Both the position numbers and the translations under genes were made by a program. A stretch of DNA of 64,000 nucleotides from an uncultured Adlercreutzia sp. (GTDB taxonomy: Bacteria > Actinomycetota > Coriobacteriia > Coriobacteriales > Eggerthellaceae): the NCBI RefSeq assembly GCF_958431955.1, contig NZ_CAUASN010000008.1:1-64000 (forward strand), written 5' to 3'. Of the stretch, positions 34,148-42,658 are shown one piece after another. The notes beneath the pieces were generated by a model, which saw only the letters and a program-made list of their open reading frames with translations, did no database searches and was not told the DNA's origin. Position 1 is the stretch's first letter; every line of letters begins with the position of its first letter.

Positions 34148-35437
34148 CTACCGGCAAAACGCTTTCAGACGTTCCAGCGCTGGAGCCGCATGCCTGCTGC
34201 CAGCCTCGGGATAAAGCTCGGAGGCAATCGCGATGCCCTCCTGAATATCCTCCACCGCCCCATCGAGAACCTCGCTCGCAACACGAGAAGGCAGACCCCA
34301 CGAGCGCGCCTCAGCCTCAATATTTTCTCGCTCAATTCGGTCGATGCGGATGCGCCCGTCGATACGCAAGCCCATGAACAGCACATTCGGCGTGATTTCT
34401 AGGGCCGGCACAACGTCGTAGAGCGGTGCGAGACGAATCGTGTCGCCGTCGTGGAGCAGCGCATAGTTCTTGGCATGGGCGTCGGTATTCCCGAGAACTA
34501 CATTCACGAAGAGGTGCCGCAGGAGCCGCTTTCGCTCTTCCAGCGGATCGACTGCGTAGCGGGACAGCAAATCGGCAATGCCCTTGTAGGTCGGATCGCT
34601 TTTCGTCGGCGACGCTGTAGCTGCGTACTTGCGTCCCGGCTCTATGCCAAGGGCCTGTGCGCAGTCTTCTTGGTGCAGCCGCACGAGGCCTCCCTCGATT
34701 TCAATCCGATCGAAACGCTCTACGAGCAACGTGAGGGGCGCTTCAGGCAGGTCGAGAAGAGCTGAGCCAGCCGTTTCCGTCACGTGGCGAGCAACCTCCA
34801 TCCCCCACGCTTCCCCTTCCACCAGCCCCGCGAGTCGTCCTTGGGGCTGGGGCTTCAAGATATGCGTCGAAGGAGCTCCGTCCAAAGGGAGCGCTGCCGA
34901 GCTCAGGGTCCGGTGGCCCGCTTCGATCTCGGCCCAATCCTCCGATCCGATAATTACGCAGAGCTTCTCCTGGAAACCGCCAAGGGATACGCGCAAGGAA
35001 GAGGCGTCGTCGTAGGGGTGCGACGGCAAGGCAGCCAAGCGGATCGCCAGCTCCTCAGGCGTCAGCCTCTTTTCGCGAGAAAGCTCCTGGCTCGCACGAG
35101 CCAGCGCCCAATCTTCCCGAGGCATCACCTCAACAGCACCGGCGCACTCCCAGCCTATTTGGGCAAGCAATCCGAAATAATCGCCTTCAGCGATGCCGTA
35201 GAACCGCCGCAGCTCATCGAGTCTCGCGTCTTCGGGCAGCAGTCCTGAGAACCAGGAAAAGGTTCGCAGGGCATCGAAGGGCCGCTCTTGCACGCAGAGC
35301 GCCGTTGAGAGCAAGGGCGAGAAGGGGTGAGTCGAAGCGACCTCTTCTGAAAACGTGAAGCGAGCACCGTTTTTCGTGCGGACCAATTCGCCGACTTTCT
35401 CGCCAGCGAGGCGCACTTCAAGGGATTCAGAATTCAT
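34148..35437 (-). CDS. hipA: HipA-family serine/threonine kinase toxin
   Basis: A 429-residue HipA kinase of full length. It has the N-terminal HipA_N domain and the C-terminal catalytic domain, with SLGGFQEKLCV (P-loop-like), a lysine in THILKPQ, LLVERFDRIE, HQEDCAQALG, the catalytic loop NTDAHAKNYALL and LAPLYDVVPAL in the DFG position. HipA toxins phosphorylate targets such as glutamyl-tRNA synthetase and trigger dormancy. It follows hipB with a 4-bp overlap. No disruption is visible. Confidence 0.94.
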   Translation of the reverse strand: MNSESLEVRLAGEKVGELVRTKNGARFTFSEEVASTHPFSPLLSTALCVQERPFDALRTFSWFSGLLPEDARLDELRRFYGIAEGDYFGLLAQIGWECAGAVEVMPREDWALARASQELSREKRLTPEELAIRLAALPSHPYDDASSLRVSLGGFQEKLCVIIGSEDWAEIEAGHRTLSSAALPLDGAPSTHILKPQPQGRLAGLVEGEAWGMEVARHVTETAGSALLDLPEAPLTLLVERFDRIEIEGGLVRLHQEDCAQALGIEPGRKYAATASPTKSDPTYKGIADLLSRYAVDPLEERKRLLRHLFVNVVLGNTDAHAKNYALLHDGDTIRLAPLYDVVPALEITPNVLFMGLRIDGRIRIDRIERENIEAEARSWGLPSRVASEVLDGAVEDIQEGIAIASELYPEAGSRHAAPALERLKAFCR

Positions 35438-35727
35438 ACCCGACTCCCCTCTTCGTGCGAACGCGGAAACGCCGCTGCAAAAGCGGCGTCCTCATGCACT
35501 TCCGCCCGCGCGCCCTTAGGAAGAACCACAAGCTTTAGCCCCAAATCGCTCACAGCGCGCATGAGTGTTTGGGAGCTGACGCTTTTCCCGTTCTCAAGAG
35601 CCGAAAGCGTGGCGTGGGAGGCGCCGATGATCTCCGCGAACTCATCTTGGGTGTACCCTTTTTCCTTGCGCGCCTTCTGGAGAAACGATCCCAGCTGATC
35701 GAGGCCGTACACATTAGTCCAATTCAT
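35434..35727 (-). CDS. hipB: HipB-family XRE antitoxin
   Basis: A 97-residue XRE helix-turn-helix protein (LGSFLQKARKEKGYTQDEFAEIIGASHATLSALENGKSVSSQTLMRAVSDLGLKLVVLP) of the HipB type. It represses the operon and binds HipA. A GGAGGTTCGCG ribosome-binding site precedes the ATG, and the promoter with its palindrome is directly upstream. Confidence 0.92.
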   Translation of the reverse strand: MNWTNVYGLDQLGSFLQKARKEKGYTQDEFAEIIGASHATLSALENGKSVSSQTLMRAVSDLGLKLVVLPKGARAEVHEDAAFAAAFPRSHEEGSRV

Positions 35728-35744
35728 CGCGAACCTCCGAATTC

Positions 35745-35786
35745 ATCAAGTTTTCTTGATATTATCTCATATTTCAGAAATGTCAA
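35745..35786 (-). promoter_or_regulatory. hipBA promoter with operator palindrome
   Basis: On the minus strand, TTGACA (-35, 35781-35786), a 16-bp spacer and TAATAT (-10, 35759-35764) form a good promoter. A perfect inverted repeat ATCAAG-TTTT-CTTGAT (35745-35760) overlaps the -10 and start site. A further half-site, TCTTGATGAA, is at 35791-35800. This suits HipB autorepression. The region is distinctly AT-rich. Confidence 0.8.
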
Positions 35787-35837
35787 ATATTCTTGATGAA
35801 ATGGAAGAATAGCATGGTTGTCAATTATTTTTGATAC

Positions 35838-35899
35838 CTACCCCTTGAGCAGGTCGCCCACACCCTCGTTGAAGCCCTCGGCGAAGGCGCTGGGGATGA
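35838..35899 (-). repeat. 62-bp direct repeat, original copy within the SPFH gene
   Basis: This is the 3'-terminal part of the SPFH coding sequence (encoding about IPSAFAEGFNEGVGDLLKG and the stop). It is repeated without mismatch at 34078-34139. The hipBA module with its promoter fills the 1.7 kb between the copies. Confidence 0.9.
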
Positions 35900-36770
35900 C
35901 GACGGTGCCCTTGCCTTCGCGCAGCGACTCGTTCAGCAGGTGCATGGTGCGCAGGCGCGCCACAGCCTCGTGGTCGCCGATGAGTGCCTCCATCTCGTCC
36001 AGAATCTCGTAGATGTCGCGCTCGGCCTCCATGAGGATGATGCGGGCCTTCTTGCGCTGCTCAGCCTGGGCCTCCAGGCTCATAGCCTTCTGCAGGTCCT
36101 TGGGCAGCAGGATATCGCGCACCTCCACCGAGAGCACCGTTATGCCCCATGGGGCCACCTTCTCCTCCAGTACGCGCTTGAGCTCGCGGTCGAGCTGCTC
36201 GCGGCGAATGGCCACCTCGGCCGCACTCGCACGCCCGAGGGCATCGCGCAGGGCGGTCTGGGCCGCCATCTCCACGGCACGGGTGAAGTCGCTCACCTCG
36301 GTACAGGCCGCAGCTGCGTCCCACACGTGCCAGAACAGCACCGCATCCACGTTCATGGGCACAAGATCGGCCGTGAGCGTCTCCTCGGCGTAGAAGGTGG
36401 TCACCCGCGTGCGCGTGTCCACCCGCATGGTGTTCGACTCGATGACGGGCCACGTCCAGAACAGGCCCGGCCCTGACACGCGGTTGAAACGACCGAGACG
36501 CAGCACCACCACGCGCTCCCACTGCTGGGCCACATGGCAGCAGCTAATGGCCACAAGCGCCGCCAGAGCCGCAGCCACGATCGCCCCGAGCGTGACGCGC
36601 CCGACGACCAGCAGCCCGATGCCGAGCACGGCGGCCAGAACGAGCGCGAACAGCACCGCCGAGAACAGCAGCACGCCAGCTGACGAGGCGCGCTCCCCCA
36701 CCACCTCGGTGACCCCATCGGGCGCGACGCGGAACCGGTCCTCTTCTTTCGATCTGTTCTTGAAAGGCAT
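35838..36770 (-). CDS. SPFH/Band 7 membrane protein (slipin/stomatin-like)
   Basis: A 310-residue protein. Two hydrophobic segments (about residues 30-78) are followed by an SPFH/Band 7 domain (about 85-250: QWERVVVLRLGRFNRVSGPGLFWTWPVIE ... LEEKVAPWGITVLSVEVRDILLPKDLQKAM) and a helical C-terminal coiled coil. Such proteins form membrane microdomain scaffolds. The ATG at 36770 follows AAAGGAG; a GTG 6 bp upstream is possible. It is third in an apparent operon after the orphan NrfD and GntR genes. The last 62 bp are repeated at 34078-34139 beyond hipBA. Confidence 0.9.
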   Translation of the reverse strand: MPFKNRSKEEDRFRVAPDGVTEVVGERASSAGVLLFSAVLFALVLAAVLGIGLLVVGRVTLGAIVAAALAALVAISCCHVAQQWERVVVLRLGRFNRVSGPGLFWTWPVIESNTMRVDTRTRVTTFYAEETLTADLVPMNVDAVLFWHVWDAAAACTEVSDFTRAVEMAAQTALRDALGRASAAEVAIRREQLDRELKRVLEEKVAPWGITVLSVEVRDILLPKDLQKAMSLEAQAEQRKKARIILMEAERDIYEILDEMEALIGDHEAVARLRTMHLLNESLREGKGTVVIPSAFAEGFNEGVGDLLKG

Positions 36771-36908
36771 GTTCACTCCTTTAGCTTCCTCGCCATGGCG
36801 CTACTTCAGAAAGGCTCCGTTGCACCCGCCCCGCTCCTCGGCAGCCAAGCAGCGCAAAGCGCTCCAGCCCGCGGCAACCAGGACGCAAAGGGCGCGGCAG
36901 CAGGGCGA

Positions 36909-37370
36909 CTAAGCTCCCCTCACTTCACGCCCCGCCGGTTTCTCAAAGTCGATGATATGCGCGGCCACCTCGCCGCGGCCCTTCGCCTCGTCGTACTTCA
37001 AGCGCTTGATCTTGCGGCTCATCGCGTGTTCGATGTCGTCGTAGCCCATGCCCATCTCACGGCATGAGGCGATGCACTCGCTAAGCACCGCGTCCACCTC
37101 GGCGCGGCCCTCACCGCCCTCCTCGGCGGCCATATCGGTCACGAACACGCCGCGGCCGCGAGTCGATTCCAAATAGCCATCGGACACCAGACTCAAATAC
37201 GCCTTGTTCACCGTGTTGTAGTTGATGGATATCTCGGAGGCCAGCCCGCGCACCGTGGGCAGCTTGTCACCCGGTCTGAAATAGCCGTCATTGATGAGGT
37301 AGGCGATACGGTTTCGCAGCTGCACCCACAGGGGTAGGTCGCTGGATTCGTCGATTTCGAAGGGAAACAT
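36909..37370 (-). CDS. GntR-family regulator, YtrA type
   Basis: A 153-residue regulator. The winged helix (about residues 12-80: PLWVQLRNRIAYLINDGYFRPGDKLPTVRGLASEISINYNTVNKAYLSLVSDGYLESTRGRGVFV) is followed by only a short helical tail, which is the YtrA subfamily layout. These often repress small membrane or transporter operons. It starts 23 bp after the orphan NrfD stop and precedes the SPFH gene, so it probably controls this three-gene unit. The ATG follows AAAGG. Confidence 0.9.
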   Translation of the reverse strand: MFPFEIDESSDLPLWVQLRNRIAYLINDGYFRPGDKLPTVRGLASEISINYNTVNKAYLSLVSDGYLESTRGRGVFVTDMAAEEGGEGRAEVDAVLSECIASCREMGMGYDDIEHAMSRKIKRLKYDEAKGRGEVAAHIIDFEKPAGREVRGA

Positions 37371-37393
37371 GGGAGCCTTTCTCTCGCAGGAGG

Positions 37394-38377
37394 CTAAAGC
37401 AAGCCCACAGCAGCGGGCACAAGAGCAGCGGACACGACCGTTGCGCGCAAGCAGACGCCCCCGATAAGGACACCCGCTGCCGACGCCAGAAACGCGGCCC
37501 GCCTGCCCAACGTCATGGGGGCGGCCCGGGACGAGCTTGAGGCAACCGAGGCGATTCCGTTGATGGTCAGCGGCACAACGAGCCCGACAGCCACCAAGCC
37601 CGCCCAGAACGCCAGCGCATCTGGCCCTGCGAGCAACAGGCGCACCGAGACGAGGGCGGCGGCATCGGTGGACGTGGGGGCCGCATCGGCCGACCCGGCG
37701 GTCGCCGTGGCCCATACTGCAACCAACCATGCCACCAGCACCAGCACCTCGGCAACGATAATCAAGCCGTCGATGCGAACGAGCATGCGCAGCACGCTGG
37801 CGAAAGCGCGAGCGCCCCTTCCCAGCAACGTGCTCGCCAGCACCAGCGCGATGCCGCACGAGAGACTCGAGAGCACGAACATCACCGGCAGCCACAAGTT
37901 GTTCCACAGAGGCACCGAGGCCATGCTCGAGAGCAACAGCCCCGTGTAGGCCATGACCACCAACGAGACGACGGCCAGCAATACGCCCAGCACGCGAAGG
38001 GCCATCGGGGCGGCCGGCACCATCCCGCGCCACGCCAGAGCAGCCAGAACCCCAAGCCCGAAGCAGGCGGCAAGGGACCACGCCCCCAAAACAAGATAGT
38101 TCGTCAGATCGGAAACCACGAGCAGCACCAGCCGATCGGGACGCCCCACATCGGCCAAAAGGCAGATCATTCCCAATGCGAGCACCACAACACCCGCGGT
38201 AAACCCCGTTCCGAAAAAGCGCCCGAAGGGCCGCCCGCACTCGTCAAGAAAACGCGACGCAGCGCACAAGCGCAGTCGATCGCCATCGACGAGCAGCGAT
38301 GCGACGGCCATAACCGCGCAAGCGCCGGCACCGGTGCCCCCGAGAAACAGGTAGGCCACGACCAGCTCGCTGAACAC
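37394..38377 (-). CDS. Orphan NrfD/DmsC-like membrane subunit
   Basis: A 327-residue protein with about eight membrane segments and the family N-terminus ELVVAYLFLGGTGAGACAVM. NrfD-type proteins carry electrons between quinol and an FeS subunit. No catalytic or FeS subunit is adjacent; the nearest molybdoenzyme operon ends 4.2 kb away. The GTG at 38377 follows GGGGAGG and gives the typical start; an ATG 39 bp upstream lacks a ribosome-binding site. The promoter region carries the same 14-bp palindrome as the molybdoenzyme operon, suggesting shared control. Confidence 0.82.
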   Translation of the reverse strand: MFSELVVAYLFLGGTGAGACAVMAVASLLVDGDRLRLCAASRFLDECGRPFGRFFGTGFTAGVVVLALGMICLLADVGRPDRLVLLVVSDLTNYLVLGAWSLAACFGLGVLAALAWRGMVPAAPMALRVLGVLLAVVSLVVMAYTGLLLSSMASVPLWNNLWLPVMFVLSSLSCGIALVLASTLLGRGARAFASVLRMLVRIDGLIIVAEVLVLVAWLVAVWATATAGSADAAPTSTDAAALVSVRLLLAGPDALAFWAGLVAVGLVVPLTINGIASVASSSSRAAPMTLGRRAAFLASAAGVLIGGVCLRATVVSAALVPAAVGLL

Positions 38378-38431
38378 AGACCTCCCCTTTCTCGGCACCC
38401 GCCCATGCGGAACCATTCCTTGGAGGTCAGA

Positions 38432-38445
38432 TTATCATAAGACAA
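38432..38445 (-). promoter_or_regulatory. FNR-like palindrome upstream of the orphan NrfD gene
   Basis: The minus strand reads TTGTCTTATGATAA, which differs by one base from the site at 33333-33346. Over 16 bp (38432-38447) the two places share all but one base. It is 55 bp upstream of the GTG start, a usual distance for an operator or activator site. Confidence 0.6.
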
Positions 38446-38491
38446 TTCAATTGACTACGGATGAAGCGGAATCCGCGACGTCGCATGCGCC

Positions 38492-39445
38492 CTACAGCAG
38501 CACCTTCACGCCGAAGTAGGCGAGCACCACGATGCCCACGATGATGCGGTAGACGCCAAACGCGGTGAAGTCGTTCTTCTTGATATAGCCCATGAGGAAC
38601 TTGATGGAGACGACCGACACCACGAACGCGGTCACGATGCCCACCGCGAGCACGGCGATCTCGGTGGCCGTCATGGCCAGGCCCACGGCCAGCAGGTACT
38701 TGATGAGCTTCAGCACGCCCCAGCCGAACATGACGGGAATGGCCAGAAAGAACGTGAACTCGGCCGCCGCGGTGCGCGAGCAGCCGCAGAGCATGCCGCC
38801 GATGATGGTGGAGCCCGAGCGGCTCGTGCCCGGGATGATGGCGAGCATCTGGAAGCAGCCGATCTTCAGCGCCGTCTTCCAATCGATCTCGTCCACGGTG
38901 CGCACACGGAACAGGGCCATCTCGGCATCGTCGCCGTCCTCGCCCGGCCCCACGGCCGGCACGGGCCGCGCGTGGGCACCGCGGGGAGCGCGGGGCTCGC
39001 GCGATGCCAGCCAGGCCGCCTCGCGCCTGCGGTTGCGCCGCTCCAGCAGGATGAACACCACGCCGTACACGATAAGGGCCACGGCCACCGTCCAGGCGTT
39101 GTAGAAGTACTCGTTGAAGAAGTCGTCCAGGGTAAGGCCGATGGCCGCCGCCGGAATGCACCCGATGGCCACCATACCCCACAGCCGCCACGTACCCCGG
39201 CGCTCGGCGACGGTCTTTCTCGGCGAGAAGGGATTCAGCTTGTGGAAGTACAGGATGAGCACGGCCATGATGGCGCCAAGCTGGATGACCACGAGGAACA
39301 GCTCGAGGAACTCCGCCGACACGTCCAGCTTCACGAACTCGTCCACCAGGATCATGTGGCCCGTGGAGGAAATGGGCAGCCACTCGGTGATGCCCTCCAC
39401 GATGCCGATGAACAGCGCCTTCAGAATCTCGATGAACATATCCAT
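38492..39445 (-). CDS. uppP: Undecaprenyl-diphosphatase (UppP/BacA)
   Basis: A 317-residue membrane enzyme that dephosphorylates undecaprenyl diphosphate to recycle the lipid carrier of cell-wall synthesis. It has the signature motifs IVEGITEWLPISSTGH and PGTSRSGSTI, and about eight membrane helices. A longer loop in the middle (about residues 145-185) holds a polar, arginine/proline-rich insert, unlike most short UppP proteins of about 270 residues. The ATG at 39445 has a weak AGAGG site upstream; other in-frame starts lie 6 bp further in. It confers bacitracin resistance in other bacteria. Confidence 0.92.
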   Translation of the reverse strand: MDMFIEILKALFIGIVEGITEWLPISSTGHMILVDEFVKLDVSAEFLELFLVVIQLGAIMAVLILYFHKLNPFSPRKTVAERRGTWRLWGMVAIGCIPAAAIGLTLDDFFNEYFYNAWTVAVALIVYGVVFILLERRNRRREAAWLASREPRAPRGAHARPVPAVGPGEDGDDAEMALFRVRTVDEIDWKTALKIGCFQMLAIIPGTSRSGSTIIGGMLCGCSRTAAAEFTFFLAIPVMFGWGVLKLIKYLLAVGLAMTATEIAVLAVGIVTAFVVSVVSIKFLMGYIKKNDFTAFGVYRIIVGIVVLAYFGVKVLL

Positions 39446-39852
39446 GGGAACGCCCGCACCTCTTCTCGTCGGAATATCGCGGCGGCAAGCGAGAGGATCC
39501 TCGAGGCCGGCCGCGCAGATGGAGCTGAAATCGTACCACGGGCGCCCGAGCGCTCCCCCACTTCCCAAGAAAGTCCACGTTTGGAACAGCGGGGGCGGCG
39601 GATTGCGACCATTGGCAACGCGCTTCTAACGTTTCAATTCCTATTATAAATCATTGCTTTTTATTTCATATATATCGGAACACACGAACGCGGGCAGTGC
39701 TATGATCGATGGCCCGCACAAGACGCGAAGAGCCGTCGCTCCTTGGCAGACGCAGCCCAAATCCCCCACGCCCCGGGGCTCCTCCCCGCGCTGAAACGCG
39801 CCCTCGCGAGCTTCGCCCGCGAAGGGCCACCGCCGTCGATAAGGAGCACGCC
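39446..39852. other. Divergent intergenic region between uppP and a LuxR gene
   Basis: A 407-bp region without a convincing gene. Bases 39640-39690 are strikingly AT-rich, probably a promoter area. A TATGAT that could be a -10 box is at 39699-39704. In-frame codons of the LuxR gene extend upstream to 39709, but a ribosome-binding site exists only before 39853. Confidence 0.5.
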
Positions 39853-40563
39853 ATGCAAACCCACGCCAGAACCGCCTCGCTCGCCAACAACCTACCCACG
39901 GCCGACCGCCGCCTTCCCTCGCCGACCCACCGCCGGCACAGCGCCCAGCGCGTCGCCGACATCCCCGCCGCCGAGGGCGGCGCCGATGGCACCGAGCCCG
40001 CCCCGGCTCGCACCGGTACCTCGCCCGCACCTCGCCCCCGAAGCCGCGCCGTCCTCGGAGGAGCCCTCGCCTGCCTCGCCGCCAGCTGCCTGCTCGCCGG
40101 GGCCGCGGGCTGCATCGCCCTCGGCGCGCCATCGCCTCTCGGTCTTGCGCACACGGCCGTCGCCATCGGGGGCGCTGCCGGTGCGCTCGGGCTCGTGGGC
40201 ATCGGGGCCATCCTCGTCCTGCGCGCCCGCGGGCTGCGCGCCGACGAGGAGCGCCGTCGTCTGCGCAGTGCGCGCATCCGGCGCGAGCTGGGCCGCTTCG
40301 GGCTCACCCCGCGCGAGGCCGAGGTGGCCGAGCTCATCCTGGATCACTGCTGCTACCAGGACATCGCCTGCGCCCTCGGGCTCTCCCCGCGCACCGTGCA
40401 GTTCCACGCCTCGAACATATTCCACAAGGCGTCGGTCGCGCGGCGCCATGATTTCGAGCGGCTCGTCCTCGCCGAGGAGGAGCCCCGAGACGCCGATGGC
40501 GCGCCCTACGAGCATATCCGTCGCATTCGACGGGAGGGGAAAGGCGGCGAAGGGGTATCATAA
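39853..40563 (+). CDS. LuxR-family regulator with two membrane helices
   Basis: A 236-residue protein. A polar N-terminal tail of about 60 residues is followed by two hydrophobic helices (about residues 68-90 and 97-120), a short linker and a C-terminal LuxR/GerE helix-turn-helix (FGLTPREAEVAELILDHCCYQDIACALGLSPRTVQFHASNIFHKA). The start at 39853 follows AAGGAG. It looks like a reduced version of the multi-pass membrane LuxR proteins in this group. A GTG start 37 bp after its stop begins the acyltransferase gene, which may be its target. Confidence 0.85.
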   Translation: MQTHARTASLANNLPTADRRLPSPTHRRHSAQRVADIPAAEGGADGTEPAPARTGTSPAPRPRSRAVLGGALACLAASCLLAGAAGCIALGAPSPLGLAHTAVAIGGAAGALGLVGIGAILVLRARGLRADEERRRLRSARIRRELGRFGLTPREAEVAELILDHCCYQDIACALGLSPRTVQFHASNIFHKASVARRHDFERLVLAEEEPRDADGAPYEHIRRIRREGKGGEGVS

Positions 40564-40599
40564 CGCCGTCTAGCACCCGCGTCCCGAGGAAGTGCCGCC

Positions 40600-41748
40600 G
40601 TGACCCCATCTGCCCCCACGAACCGTTCCGCCGCCCCCGCCGGGCGCGCTGCGGCTATCCACGAGCAGCACGGGCGCGGCCGGGATGTCCCGGGCGACAC
40701 CTGGGTGCACAACCTAGAGGCGGCCTGCGCGCTGCTCATCGCCTTCGGCTGCCTCATCTCCTTCGCCACGGCTGCCGGGTGCCTGAATGGCGCGCCCGCG
40801 GTGCACTGGATCCAGGACTGCCTGCTCACGCTACCCTTTCCCGTGCTCTACTTCGCGAGCGGGTACCTCTACCAGCGCTACCGCAGCGTGCGCACGCCCC
40901 AGGCCTGGGCGGCGAACCTGCGGCGGGAGGCCGTGGTGCTGCTCGTGCCCTTCGCGGTGTTCACCGTGCTGAGCCTGGCCGCCAACGGCCTCGCGGGCGA
41001 CGGCCGCCCGCTCACCCCCGGAAACCTCCTCGACGCGCTCTTCGTGAGGCCGGTAGCCCCGCTCGGGTACTTCCCCGTGTGCCTCATCCTCATCGCCATC
41101 ACGCCCACCGCGGCCAGCCGCCGCAACGCCTCGCGCCTCCTGCTGGGGGCGCTCGCCCTGAAGGCGGCCATCGTCGTGCTCCTGTCGGCGCCCGCCACCG
41201 CCCCGGCCGCCGGGCAGCTCCCCTGGATCGTGAAGGCCGTGGCCGAGAGCTGGATCTGGTTCGCCTGCGGCGTGGGCGCGTCGCTCTTCCAGGTGTTGCC
41301 ACTGCTGCGCAGCCGCGAGAAGGCCTGGGCGCTCGGCGCGCTGTGGGCGGCCGCCAGCGTCATCACCTTCCAGGCCGGCTGGCTCGGCGAGGCCTCCCAC
41401 GCCATCCTGGACGCCATCGGCATCGCATGGCTCACATCGCTGTTCTCCTCGGCCTTCCGCTCGGGAGCCCAAAACGCCTTCTTCGGCTTCGTCTCGCGCT
41501 ATACCATGGCCCTGTGGCTTGTGGCCCCCGTCGTGCTGAAGCTGCTCGTCGCCGGGCTGACGGCCGCGGGCCTCACGGCCACCGGCGCACCGGCGATCTG
41601 CCTGGGCGCGGGCATTCTCGCCGGCTTCGGCGCTCCCGTGCTCATCATGGCCGCCCTCGAGCGCATCGGGAAGCTGGGCTTTATCGTATACCCCGCGCGC
41701 TACCTGCCGCCCGCACCCGTCCTCATCGAGCGCAAGGGCGTGCGCTAG
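40600..41748 (+). CDS. Acyltransferase 3 family membrane protein
   Basis: A 382-residue protein with about ten membrane segments. The opening TWVHNLEAACALLIAFGCLISF and WIQDCLLTLPFPVLYFASGYLYQRY match the acyltransferase 3 (OafA/WecH-like) family, which O- or N-acylates cell-surface sugars; the usual N-terminal catalytic His is present (H38 or so). The GTG at 40600 follows GAGGA. The next gene starts 2 bp after the stop, so they are cotranscribed. The polar first 30 residues are unusual. Confidence 0.75.
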   Translation: MTPSAPTNRSAAPAGRAAAIHEQHGRGRDVPGDTWVHNLEAACALLIAFGCLISFATAAGCLNGAPAVHWIQDCLLTLPFPVLYFASGYLYQRYRSVRTPQAWAANLRREAVVLLVPFAVFTVLSLAANGLAGDGRPLTPGNLLDALFVRPVAPLGYFPVCLILIAITPTAASRRNASRLLLGALALKAAIVVLLSAPATAPAAGQLPWIVKAVAESWIWFACGVGASLFQVLPLLRSREKAWALGALWAAASVITFQAGWLGEASHAILDAIGIAWLTSLFSSAFRSGAQNAFFGFVSRYTMALWLVAPVVLKLLVAGLTAAGLTATGAPAICLGAGILAGFGAPVLIMAALERIGKLGFIVYPARYLPPAPVLIERKGVR

Positions 41749-41749
41749 C

Positions 41750-42658
41750 ATGGGCACATCCGCCGCGCCCGGCTCGCCGGCGCTCTCTCAGGCCGTAAGC
41801 GCCGATGACCCCCACTTCAATCCCTTCCGCTCCATGACCGACGGCGAGCTGCGCGACCCCAAGCAGCTCGTGGGCCTCGCCCGGGCCTGCGATGCCGACG
41901 CCGACGCGAACCGGCTCGCCGGCGGCCTGTTCATCGCCGAGTCGGCCAACGTAATCGAGCGGGCCCTGGATGCGGGCTGCACCCCCTTCGCCGTACTCAC
42001 CGACCGGCGCTGGGAGCGCGCCGCCGCGCCCCTTCTCGCGCGCATCGCCGAGGTCGCGCCGGCCGCGCCCGTCCTCGTGGCCCCGACCGCCGAGATCTGC
42101 GCCATCACCGGCTACCGGGAGACCCGCGGCCCCCTCGCCGCCTTCCTGCGCAGGCCCGAGCCGCCGCTGGAGGAGCTTCTGGCCGGCGCCCGTCGCGTGG
42201 CCGTGCTGGAGGACATCACCAACTACACGAACATCGGCGCCATCTTCCGCAGCGCCGCGGCGCTCGGAGTGGACGCGGTACTGCTCACGCCCGCCTGCCA
42301 CGACCCGCTCTTCCGCCGCGCCTCGCGCGTGTCCATGGGTGCGGTGTTCCAGGTGCCCTGGGCCCGCATCGGAGACGGCCGCGACTGGGCGGAGACGGGG
42401 GTGCGCCTCTTGCGCGAGCACGGGTTCGCCACGGCGGCCCTGGCGCTGTCCGACGACTCCATCCCCATCGACGACGCGCGGCTCGCCCGCGCCGAGAAGC
42501 TGGCGCTCGTGCTGGGCACCGAGGGCGACGGACTCGCAGAGCACACCATCGCCGCCTGCGACTGGACCGCGCGCATCCCCATGGCCCACGGCGTCGACTC
42601 CCTGAACGTGGCCGCCGCGAGCGCCGTGGCCTTCTGGGAAACCCGCTGGCGGGGCTAG
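41750..42658 (+). CDS. TrmH/SpoU-family RNA 2'-O-methyltransferase
   Basis: A 302-residue SPOUT-fold methyltransferase that uses S-adenosylmethionine to methylate rRNA or tRNA ribose. The core motifs are NYTNIGAIFRSAAALGVDAVLL (motif 1), LALVLGTEGDGLAEHTIAACDWTARIPM (motif 2) and DSLNVAAASAVAFWE (motif 3), in the usual order. The N-terminal part (about residues 40-150) is the substrate-recognition domain. The start is 2 bp after the acyltransferase stop. The stop codon overlaps the kinase stop codon on the other strand. Confidence 0.9.
   Translation: MGTSAAPGSPALSQAVSADDPHFNPFRSMTDGELRDPKQLVGLARACDADADANRLAGGLFIAESANVIERALDAGCTPFAVLTDRRWERAAAPLLARIAEVAPAAPVLVAPTAEICAITGYRETRGPLAAFLRRPEPPLEELLAGARRVAVLEDITNYTNIGAIFRSAAALGVDAVLLTPACHDPLFRRASRVSMGAVFQVPWARIGDGRDWAETGVRLLREHGFATAALALSDDSIPIDDARLARAEKLALVLGTEGDGLAEHTIAACDWTARIPMAHGVDSLNVAAASAVAFWETRWRG

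Noticed and set aside
34085..34402. Open frame on the + strand that begins like one at 35818
   Set aside because: The similarity comes from the 62-bp direct repeat on the antisense strand of the SPFH gene end, not from two related proteins.
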